Part shown: positions 18,407-25,993 of the stretch, one piece after another
Layout: the number at the start of each line of letters is the position of its first letter
Position numbering within the stretch: the first letter of the stretch is position 1
Assembly: GCA_034698045.1 (NCBI GenBank)
Contig: JAQGAU010000587.1
Location: 1 to 25,993 of the forward strand
Length of the DNA: 25,993 bases
Reading direction: 5' to 3'
Origin: Paramacrobiotus richtersi
Taxonomy: Eukaryota > Tardigrada > Eutardigrada > Parachela > Macrobiotidae
The notes under the pieces: generated by a model
Databases searched by the model: none
What the model saw: the letters and a program-made list of their open reading frames with translations, nothing else
What the model was told of the DNA's origin: nothing
Program-made: the position numbers and the translations under genes

Positions 18407-18697
18407 TCAGATTAAAGGCCTTGTATCACTTGAGTTTCGCTTGATGTAGAACGTACATTGCTTCAGAGACGCCCACCTGGTGACGCTGTTATAGGCAAAG
18501 TGTCGGATCTGCTGTGTTGTGCAAACCGCGATCTTTCCGATGGGTGAAAATTCATCAATCTTTCCGTGTAAAAGTCTTGGCCATTCGATTTTATCAGTTT
18601 GCCGCAGGATTCCTCGAACGTGTTCCTCTGTACACTGTCGGTCGTTCTGAATGTGGGGGTGCATTACAGACATCCGTTCCGTCGGAAATGAAATCAT
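18407..18697 (-). pseudogene. Possible Gypsy pol linker upstream of the RT
   Basis: A 96-codon minus-strand frame reads TEEHVRGILRQTDKIEWPRL, LHGKIDEFSPIGKIAVCTTQ, then QIRHFAYNSVTRWASLKQCT and a stop. Between protease and RT, Gypsy pol carries a segment with D-x-F-x-x, T-x-x-I-x-H-x-I-x-T and A-x-P-I-x-Q; the spacing here fits and the position upstream of the RNase H piece is right. The motif matches are loose, so confidence is moderate to low. GACGCTGTTATAGGCAAA on the plus strand is shared with 8.11 kb, where the minus strand also reads FAYNSVTRW. Confidence 0.35.
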
Positions 18698-18979
18698 CTC
18701 ATCTAGACCCAGATTGCTTGCTGTTTAAGCACTTAGAGTGGACGGTTTTTTTTGTAGACAGGTTCCTTCAAGTAGCTGCTCCCAAACGCAGCCCATCGGG
18801 TACACGATCTTGCATTTGCCGATCGAGCAACTAGTTGGTCACGGTGCCAGTTATAGGTTTATAGGCGACCGATCTTCAGAAAACCTCAACGCACAACCAA
18901 CTGTGTCGTCCATTTATAGCATGCTGAGCTAAACCAGCTGGGAGTCTTTTGGGATATTGTAATTTCTCTGTCGCGTCTC

Positions 18980-19249
18980 GTGGGAGTCCACCTGAGCTGT
19001 TTTAGCACGAAAACGCCCTACGGCAAAACTATCGGTAAATTGCCCGGAAATCTGCTTGCCCCAGTCGAACCTCCAAAGTTTGCTTACAGTGGAAAATGTG
19101 GTAGTGACTTGTTTATGAAAAATTTCAAAGCAATGCTAACGGTCAATTGCTGTTACTCGTCGGGTAAGATAAGCAGGCAAGTTGAGTCACTTGCTCGTGG
19201 AGCAAAGGTCGAAAAATGCACACACCATGGTTGGCAGATAAGCGATTGA
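18980..19249 (+). pseudogene. Ty3/Gypsy-like gag fragment
   Basis: An 89-codon plus-strand frame reads KLPGNLLAPVEPPKFAYSGK, CGSDLFMKNFKAMLTVNCCY, then SSGKISRQVESLARGA and a stop at 19247-19249. It carries the best-kept version of the shared gag pattern, including V-E-P-P-K-F-x-x-S-G-K and F-x-x-x-F-x-x-x-L-T-V-N. The sequence after LARGA loses similarity to the 10.8-11.26 kb copy, so the 3' part is missing or decayed. It is the only one of the four gag copies here on the plus strand. Confidence 0.5.
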
Positions 19250-20900
19250 GGACGGGTTACACACTTACACGCATTTCCCGTCGATATCGACGGGTAATCA
19301 TAACTTCCTCGTGTGCATGCATAACGTTCTGGCTGTGTAATATGGATCTCTTTGTTAGTTATTCTGCTCCTTTGAGAAGTTTTACAGAATAATCGCTCAG
19401 TCTAATTCAGCTATAACTATAAGTCTGTAATAATCTGTACATGCATGCGGCATGTATTATTACAGGCATATAACACATATAATATAATAATGCATATATA
19501 AAGCAGGCATCAGTAATCATAAAAAGGATATTCTCAAAAATTATAAGTTTGCAAAGCCACCGTATTCAGCGCCGTAATGGTTGGCTTTTAAAATTATGGA
19601 GCGCTTTAAATTTAAAATGATTTACCAGTTTTAATTTACCTCGCAGAACACATTGGTTGCTAATAATGCCTAGTCCTTAACATTCGATTTTTCAGATTGG
19701 CAGTTCTCGTCATACTTGCCTCCATTCCATACACATTAGTTTTTAACGATAGGTTCGACTGTCATATACAATAACCGCGTTTATTTTTCTAGACTGAATT
19801 ACTGTACTGTAGTGAACAAACAAAATAGCACAAACGAGTCGAAGCAATACAAATGTGGCTTATGATCGCCCGCTTATCCGAGTGAATGTTTTCGCGCCTC
19901 AGAAAGCTAGACTGCTGTTTCTGCTGGTCATTTGCTGAAACATGCATGCCTTATCATTTGTTGCTAGTTTTGGCACGTTTCATCTCCCAAAAAACTTCCA
20001 CGCGCATGTTACTCGGTGAGGAAATGCAATTGACCGAAAGCAATGTGATATGCCTACAGATAACTAGATCAAGAAAAGTGTGCGGAACGTTTGTCTTCAT
20101 GCAAGGGTATGTGCCATGCTTGGTATCTCGAGTGAACCTGGATGAGGGGTTCGAATTTTACGCGAGCGGTTTTCACGTCGCCAGTGACCATGCGCATAAA
20201 CTAAAGCTAAGGTAAAACATACGGTATGGCGTGTGGAACGACCAGTCTAGCATACGGTTTGTTTTTAGCAGAAGCATACTTTTATTAGTTCATTGTTAAT
20301 GGCACGTGCAGTCACGTTCCTTCATATAATCGGTCTGACTTACCCTGACGTCGCAGTAAGGATAACCTCAAAGATTTCAAGGCTAACTGACTGCGGAGTA
20401 TGCGAGTCCCAACTGTTTTTGGTTTTAGCGTATTTTGTGACACTTCGAAAGTTTAAATTGGAAATTTGTACCTAGTCAATTTCTGGCGGACCGGAAGAGC
20501 AAGACCGCTTTGAGTTGGGGAGTTGCAAATCGCATAAGAGTCAGCGAACACTGTTTACTTGATCGTCGTCCAATAATCGTCCGGGTTCACCGACTGATTG
20601 TATGTCACCTGACAGAATGGTAAGCCAATACCGGCAGAGCCTGAGAAGGGTTCAGATAACGTTGCACGCAGGTGTGAGCAACTGTGGGATCACCCCGTGA
20701 ACTGCTGTCCTGCTCCATGAAGCCGGGTTACGCGATTGACGAGACTGAAAGAGTCGTTGCGCGCAGAAAAGCGGTAAACGAATAACGAGGTGATTGACTG
20801 GATTACACTATCAGTACGCCTACCGACAGCCCTGATAAACAGGCTTACCAGGATCGGGGTATTTATGACATCTTTCTTAGTCTGCCCATAGTTTTCTGCT
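19250..20900. other. AT-rich region, no firm gene
   Basis: From 19250 to 19885 the sequence is AT-rich, with an interrupted hairpin at 19425-19465 (CTGTAATAAT and ACATGC pairing with GCATGT and ATTATTACAG) and no coding signal. At 19886-20215 a 109-codon plus-strand frame ends GYVPCLVSRVNLDEGFEFYA and SGFHVASDHAHKLKLR; this looks protein-like but I do not recognise it. From 20216 to 20900 only short frames are present. Confidence 0.35.
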
Positions 20901-21059
20901 TTGATGATTACCACTGCTTCGGAACTTCAAATTGTCCTGAGAGGACCATAAAAAAGTGATGCCATGGCCGGTAGCCCGGGGAATGCTTTCTGTACCAACC
21001 GGTCGGCAATTTCCCCTCGAGCTCTTGAATTCCAACTGCTGCTCAAAAACAATTCGTCT

Positions 21060-21135
21060 AAGAAGACCAACGAAGAAATACACGTCCTATGTCATCTTTG
21101 CTGTTGTGTGCGAATTTCGGCGGCTCCTGACCGAC
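21060..21135 (-). pseudogene. Ty3/Gypsy-like gag fragment
   Basis: On the minus strand this reads EPPKFAHNSKDDIGRVFLRW before a stop, the fourth copy of the gag pattern. It shares 34 of 37 bases with the 7.45-7.50 kb copy, so those two are the closest relatives here. Upstream and downstream frames on the minus strand (20690-21083) are open, but I cannot match them to gag. Confidence 0.45.
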
Positions 21136-21414
21136 GCCCATCATGGCTCCAGCCACGCATCGATGACTTCATACCAGGGTTTTCCGCGTTTGAGTAATTC
21201 ACCTCGTTAGGGTTTAATTCTGGATTCTGGTTTGTGCGCACGGCTGCGCCGCAACCAACCTAGTTATTCTGGCCGTAAATGGCCGCCGCAAACGCTGTGG
21301 TTTTATTGCAGTATTTTTACCTGCGGCAACGCTTGTTCGGCAGTTTTGCTTATGTGCATACGTCATAATAAGGCTTGACATGCAAGGCTGTGGTGCCTTA
21401 CGAACAACAAACTC

Positions 21415-21837
21415 ATGAAGGTTCTAGGGCTTAGTAAGATCAAACAGATCGTCATGCAAAAAATAGCGGTGTCGAGAAGGCTGCGAAATTCTGCAGAACT
21501 TCGCGAATGTAATACGGCCAAAGGCCAGTTTCTACGCCTGGTGAATGTTATTTATAACAGCCCTATCTCTTGTGCGCGTGGCCCCAAGGTACCAGGCACC
21601 CTATGTAAAAGGTTTCATATGGGGAACGACCTGTATTTCGTCCGGTCCAGCTACGATAACGTGGCCTTGGCAAGCATTCGCCAGTTTTGCAAGCGCGAGA
21701 ATGAAAACATGCAAGCAACGACAAATGGAGTCTCCTTTGGTACAAAATTGTTCCAGTCACTAAAGGAGTCGGTGCATGACCTAAGGCTGTTTCGAGAAAT
21801 TGAGAAAGTACTGGCAGAAGGAAACGTTGCTACTTAG
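21415..21837 (+). CDS. Hypothetical 140-codon open frame
   Basis: Open from ATG at 21415 to TAG at 21835-21837. The translation is basic and helix-rich, with stretches such as QKIAVSRRLRNSAELRECNT, NDLYFVRSSYDNVALASIRQ, FCKRENENMQATTNGVSFG and SVHDLRLFREIEKVLAEGN. No domain, signal peptide or zinc motif is evident and I do not recognise it. It is the longest ATG-started frame here without an obvious explanation, and it ends about 30 bases before the left arm of a large palindrome, which hints that it is part of an element. It could also be a chance frame. Confidence 0.3.
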   Translation: MKVLGLSKIKQIVMQKIAVSRRLRNSAELRECNTAKGQFLRLVNVIYNSPISCARGPKVPGTLCKRFHMGNDLYFVRSSYDNVALASIRQFCKRENENMQATTNGVSFGTKLFQSLKESVHDLRLFREIEKVLAEGNVAT

Positions 21838-21869
21838 CAGAGTATTCCGCAGTACAGTGAGAAGAATGT

Positions 21870-22535
21870 TTGTTAAGTACCTCGCAAACGCCCTTACTGG
21901 GGCCTGTGCACAGCAAAAAAATCACAATGGAGCCACCTGTTTCACGGTGGTTTTTAACGTCTCTATTTTAAACTTTAAACTCTATCTAAAAAAACTGCGG
22001 AAACTGTGGAAAGCAACGCACTGAGAAAATACCATTGAAATGTTGACCTAAAAGAAGTCGGCCGGAATGGGAGATCTTTAAAGACGGAAGAGAAAAAGAT
22101 GAGAATTTATAATGTAGTGAACAGTTCTAATTTAGTGAATACATAAATCTCGTTACGACTGTTCTTGCTGTTGTTCTCATAACCGTAAAATTAATTCCTC
22201 TTTGGAATAACATCGTTAAAATCATTGACGGACTAATTTTACGTTTATGGGGACAATAGCACGAACAGTTGTAACGAGATTTATGTATTCATTATATCAC
22301 ATTCTCGTGTTTTATTCTTCCGTCTTTAATGCTTTTACATTCCTGCCAACTCATTTAACCTTGTTTTTTGTCAGTGCGTTGTTTTCACTTTTCAGGATAG
22401 TGCCGTTAAAATAGAGCCGGTAAAAACCACCGTCGTAACAGGTGGCTCCATTATGATTTTTCTGTAATGCACAGGCGTTTGCGTAAGGTACTGAAAGTAT
22501 GTTTGTGTAAGGGCGTTTGCGAGGTACTGGAAAAC
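21870..22535. mobile_element. Large fold-back palindrome of about 660 bp
   Basis: Several long blocks pair across a centre near 22213. GTACCTCGCAAACGCCCTTAC (21878-21898) pairs with its complement at about 22506-22526. CAATGGAGCCACC (21925-21937) pairs with GGTGGCTCCATT. AACGCACTGA pairs with TCAGTGCGTT. AAGACGGAAGA (22081-22091) pairs with TCTTCCGTCTT. ATACATAAATCTCG (22140-22153) pairs with CGAGATTTATGTAT. The loop is about 40 bases. The left arm has about 30 extra bases near 21975-22010, and the right arm has a tandem duplication of GGCGTTTGCG (22474 and 22512). Frames running through the arms are artefacts of this structure. Ends near AGTACC/GGTACT carry no clear target duplication. It is a foldback-type element of unknown family. 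Confidence 0.75.
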
Positions 22536-23254
22536 ACCGACAGGTCTTCCAGGGTGTATTGGCGGATCGATGAAGATGGTAGCTGTAGACAAGGTAAGAG
22601 GGGAAGGCACGAATACCGCATGGACGGTGGGAATAAACTCAAGGCTATGCGCACGAGTACCGCACGCAGCCCATGCATTAACGTTATTAATGCATAGTCT
22701 TATATAGCAAGCATTCTCTGCGCTTAGCACGCAGTTGCCAGGAAACCAAATTATGTGACCCGCATGATAATTAATGAGTGGACACCATTAGTTAACAAAA
22801 CGCTGTCCGAACATTTTCAACTCTTGATGTTGGTTCGCGCTGGATGTCGAGTTAGGCTCTGCCAGTTGCCGACATCGCTATGGCGACCTCACCAGAAACG
22901 ACTGCTTCAATTATATTGCTACCAATTCTGAAAGTAGATAAAAAATGCTAAAAAATGACAGATCCGATGACTGAATCGCTCACCCTGGGCGGGTGACAAC
23001 AGCGCAGACGTTTTTGCATCTGCGGAGCCCCATACGGTAGCTTCGGTCATTCAGTGCCGGCCAGCTGAATGTGAATTTACTTGGTAATTGGTATGAACAC
23101 TCTGGACTTCCAAGAACGCCGATTGTGTTTTGTTAAAGTTAATTTCCGGTGTAAACCGATCCTTTTGCATGAGTTGGTGCCACTACACGGACGTAAGCAG
23201 TAGCCAATACCCATGGTGGTTATAAAAAGGAATACGTAGACCCCCATTGTCCTT
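22536..23254. other. Region without a recognisable gene
   Basis: No coding signal, repeat or motif that I can support. Confidence 0.4.
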
Positions 23255-23470
23255 TTGTCCGCATGTGCGCGCAGTGGCCGGTTGTTGTGCAGTACATCAA
23301 AAAGTTCAAAAGAGGTGCCGTCCTATAGATCCTCGTTTCCATCTAATTTGCTTGAACAATATCCTAATAATGCGCATAAACCTGCTGATGATTCTGAACC
23401 AGTTTTAGCCGGAAAGGTTGGATATAACATTTTTAAACGAATTTCAAGTTTTTTGAAATTCATTCTATAA
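23255..23470 (+). CDS. Hypothetical short open frame
   Basis: 71 codons from ATG, ending LLEQYPNNAHKPADDSEPVL, AGKVGYNIFKRISSFLKFIL and a stop. The C-terminal half has a protein-like, polar then basic-hydrophobic composition. I recognise no family. The frame that follows (23481-23813) is longer but less protein-like. Confidence 0.15.
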   Translation: MSACARSGRLLCSTSKSSKEVPSYRSSFPSNLLEQYPNNAHKPADDSEPVLAGKVGYNIFKRISSFLKFIL

Positions 23471-23882
23471 TTTCACAAGAATGTTTCAACGCGTTTTTAG
23501 ACGGCAGAATCCTGGTGATTTTTTTTTGCATTTATTGATATATCATCGTTTACTGATATTGATGCGAATTGAATGGAAACGAGGATTAACAGAGCGGCAT
23601 ATCCGTTTAAACGTTTTTACCACATTGCACAACTACCGGCCATTGGGCGCACAAACAGCAAAAGGAAAAAGGAGTTTCAGCTTTCACTTTCAAAAGGATT
23701 ATGTGGGTTCTTCCTCTTGTTTTCATCGATGCAATGGCACTCTTTCGAGCAAAACCTCCCAAATGACCCGATACTTTAATGCAAACGTAAACGTTACACT
23801 TATGTTAACATAAAAATGTGTGACACACAATACAATATATAACTCGAGAAATACAATACGCGCGGCCTACGAGCGGAACTAA

Positions 23883-24116
23883 ATAAATAACGCAGAGCAC
23901 CAAAATTACAGTGTACTGAACGGCACGGAATATTTAGCCAATGTCGCAACCGCTGATCAAACCGACGGATCGTTTCCAGGCGAACTTTTACATTCTTTTA
24001 ATAAATCAGTTTATCACGAAAACGACAAAAAAAACCGTGTTAAAGTGATCGACAGAATTCTGAATAAAAGCAGAAAAAAATTCTCCGATGCTGTGACCGG
24101 AATATCTGAACAGTAG
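23883..24116 (+). pseudogene. Unrecognised coding-like stretch without ATG
   Basis: The frame is open from 23883 (after an in-frame TAA) to TAG at 24114-24116. It reads NAEHQNYSVLNGTEYLANVA, TADQTDGSFPGELLHSFNKS, VYHENDKKNRVKVIDRILNK and SRKKFSDAVTGISEQ. In the same frame beyond the stops, a further sensible stretch (FKLHVSHQTAKSLENTIEQN) runs to 24246. The polar, charge-balanced composition suggests decayed coding sequence; no family recognised. Confidence 0.25.
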
Positions 24117-24288
24117 CAAAACAGCAGATGAAAAGTACCATTCAAGCTGCATGTTAGTCATCAAACCGCAAAATCGCTTGAAAACACCATCGAGCAGAAC
24201 GTAACAACAACATTTCCAACACATCTGCGACGCAAATTACAGCTGTAAGCCTTACAAATTACACCTTTAACGTAAAATGTTTCGCGAT

Positions 24289-24531
24289 TCAAATTATTTT
24301 GCAAATCGGAATTTTTTTCAAAACCTGTGTAAACGAACGGAACTCTGCGCTAACACGCAACCTATAGTACATGTGCCTAGCACTATTTGGTTTTAATACT
24401 CTAGTGCGTTTCATGTCCCCCGTATGTTTGACTGTGGGCGAGTTTAAACTTGATTTCAGCTGTTGATCATGCGAAGCTTGTGCTCCGTTCATAAGATTAG
24501 CGCTGAAAATTCTTTGATTGTTGAAGTCCAA
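24289..24531 (-). CDS. Hypothetical short open frame
   Basis: 80 codons on the minus strand, starting MDFNNQRIFSANLMNGAQAS and continuing QQLKSSLNSPTVKHTGDMKR. The composition is plausible for a protein, but no domain is recognised and nothing nearby supports it. Confidence 0.15.
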   Translation of the reverse strand: MDFNNQRIFSANLMNGAQASHDQQLKSSLNSPTVKHTGDMKRTRVLKPNSARHMYYRLRVSAEFRSFTQVLKKIPICKII

Positions 24532-24924
24532 ACGTGAGAGTTAGCAAAGGTGGAATAGGTTCTTGTGTTATTTATACGGTTATACTGTCGACAGGTCCCT
24601 GCCCCTAATCCGTCTGATTATTTTAGCGAGAGTTTATTTAGTCATTCATATGTTTTGATTATCAGTTGAAGATTTTTTTTTTCTGAATTTTGAAATGCAT
24701 ACATTTTTATACTAAGTTAATAACGGCCAAACACACTTAAATAGTCGGACGAATAGGGGGCGTAGACGTGTCGACAGTATGAATCGCTTTTAGTCTCCAT
24801 ACACGGATAGCTTTTTCACGCCAAGCCGATCTATTCACGCCGAACTTCCTTACCCACACTTACAGCGCGTTTGCTCTGATATTATAAAATATAGCATAAA
24901 AACGCAAAATCTGAGCGTCAGTTA

Positions 24925-25993
24925 TACCCGATTTCACAAAATTGATCTCGTGTTGTGTTTTTGTTGGTCAGTCGGTCACGACAGAAATTAAATCATTTAT
25001 TTAATAAAATGATTTATTTATTACTATATTAAAACAAAATAATACGAATTACTATTATTAAATAAATAACGTTGAATAATATCAACCAATATTAAATAGT
25101 ATTAAACAGCATCAGACTAAATTAAATGGATCTGATCCTAACTCTTATTAATTTACTATTTATTGCGATTGATTATGGTTTAGTATTTTCAACAAAATTA
25201 ATAAAACATGCACGTTTCTGTCCATAATTAGAGTTAATTAATAATAATCACTAAAGTTAATAATTATGTAACAGAATTAATAATTGGTTGCTAAAAAATA
25301 ATATGAATAGAGTTGTTGTTTATGTAGACTATGTAGTATATACAAAAAAAATCGACCAATAAACCCGAAAATGAGTCTTCCGAAGCGAAGCGGAAGTCCT
25401 GATATACTGAATCAGTTTTGGTTAAAACTTTGATGTTGTGCATTTATCGATTGGTCGGTCGACAAAAAATAAATCAATTATTTATTAAAATGAATAACTT
25501 ACTATTTAGTTTCTTAAATGGTAATACTAATCACTATTAAATAATATTAAATACTTTTAAACGATATCACCCAATATTAAATAGTATATTGAACAATAAT
25601 AAATGGATCTAATCTTAAACTTGATTGATCTCATCATTTGTTACAATTTAATCTTATTTAAATTATTCCCAGAAATAGTAATACCTTTACGTTTATTCCC
25701 AGAATTTGAAGTAAACTATCAATGAATTATTTATTAGAATTAAAAGAACAGATTAGTTTTTTACGATTTAAACCAATACATACCTGGTTAAAATCCGTAA
25801 ATCCAAAAATCAATCCACCGAAGCCAAGCGGAGGTCTTCTGTACGCAGTCGGAAATGATTTCGTGTTGTGCATTTGTCGGTCGGTCGGCCACGACAGACT
25901 ACAAATCATTTATTTATTTATCGACCGAAGCGAAGCGAGTTCAAGTGGATCTCAGTGTCTGTGTGTCATTCCGTCAGTCGGTCACTATTATTA
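24925..25993. repeat. AT-rich tandem satellite, units of about 430-485 bp
   Basis: Three successive copies of a unit can be aligned, the third running off the window. The marker TGTTGTG followed by a GGTCGGTCG-type run occurs at 24951, 25434 and 25865 (spacing about 483 and 431). The marker CCAATATTAAATAGTAT, then AAATGGATCT, occurs at 25086 and again near 25570. A short GC-rich hairpin with CGAAGCGAAGCGG recurs at 25377-25396 (perfect 6-bp arms) and 25815-25834 (AAGCCAAG loop), with a partial copy at 25923-25938. Units are well diverged, with many indels. There are no open frames. This looks like the edge of a satellite array. Confidence 0.75.

Noticed and set aside
21800-22024. Plus-strand frame with YLANALTGAC and a minus-strand frame with YLANALTQTY
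   Set aside because: The similarity comes from the two arms of the palindrome being inverted copies, not from two genes.
24925-25993. Possible CRISPR array or programmed repeat system
   Set aside because: Units are about 430-485 bp, diverged, AT-rich, with no short identical repeats and unique spacers, and no cas genes; a eukaryotic satellite fits better.

Overview
This window reads as eukaryotic, most likely invertebrate-animal, repeat-rich intergenic DNA. No complete gene is visible. Almost every piece of recognisable protein homology belongs to a mobile element: a non-LTR retrotransposon, several Ty3/Gypsy LTR retrotransposons, a Maverick/Polinton-type DNA virus-transposon, and a PIF1-like helicase. 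Every piece is truncated, and apart from the LINE tail at the left edge and a few short pieces, broken by stops and frameshifts. Species cannot be told from the sequence. There are no prokaryotic operons, ribosome-binding sites, rRNA genes or CRISPR arrays.

Layout. 1-282: intact reading frame of a LINE-like C-terminus. 283-4312: no firm gene. 4313-5250: two imperfect fold-back palindromes, followed by a tRNA-like SINE head (about 5643-5700) and an unrecognised coding-like stretch (5991-6260). 7400-8650: Gypsy gag and reverse-transcriptase debris. 9041-9640: a dispersed repeat interrupted by a 391-bp palindrome; the uninterrupted version lies at 17190-17380 in this same window. 10790-13345, minus strand: gag, a PIF1-like helicase piece, and an RNase H/integrase whose catalytic triad reads D-D-35-K. 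13628-14121, plus strand: an acidic then alanine-rich coding-like stretch of unknown origin. 14442-15070, minus: a second Gypsy integrase with its core deleted. 15550-16990: two halves of a Polinton major capsid protein facing each other. 17520-18697: Gypsy integrase (plus) meeting Gypsy RT/RNase H (minus). 18980-21130: two further gag fragments. 21870-22535: a large palindrome. 24925-25993: an AT-rich tandem satellite of about 430-485 bp per unit.

The genes do not work together as a system. The pattern of short, nested, mutually inverted fragments from many element families is what one expects of pericentromeric heterochromatin or a piRNA-cluster-like locus; that is an inference needing small-RNA data. 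The most informative observations are the filled and empty site pair for the palindrome, the convergent capsid halves, and the exact placement of the dead integrase active site.
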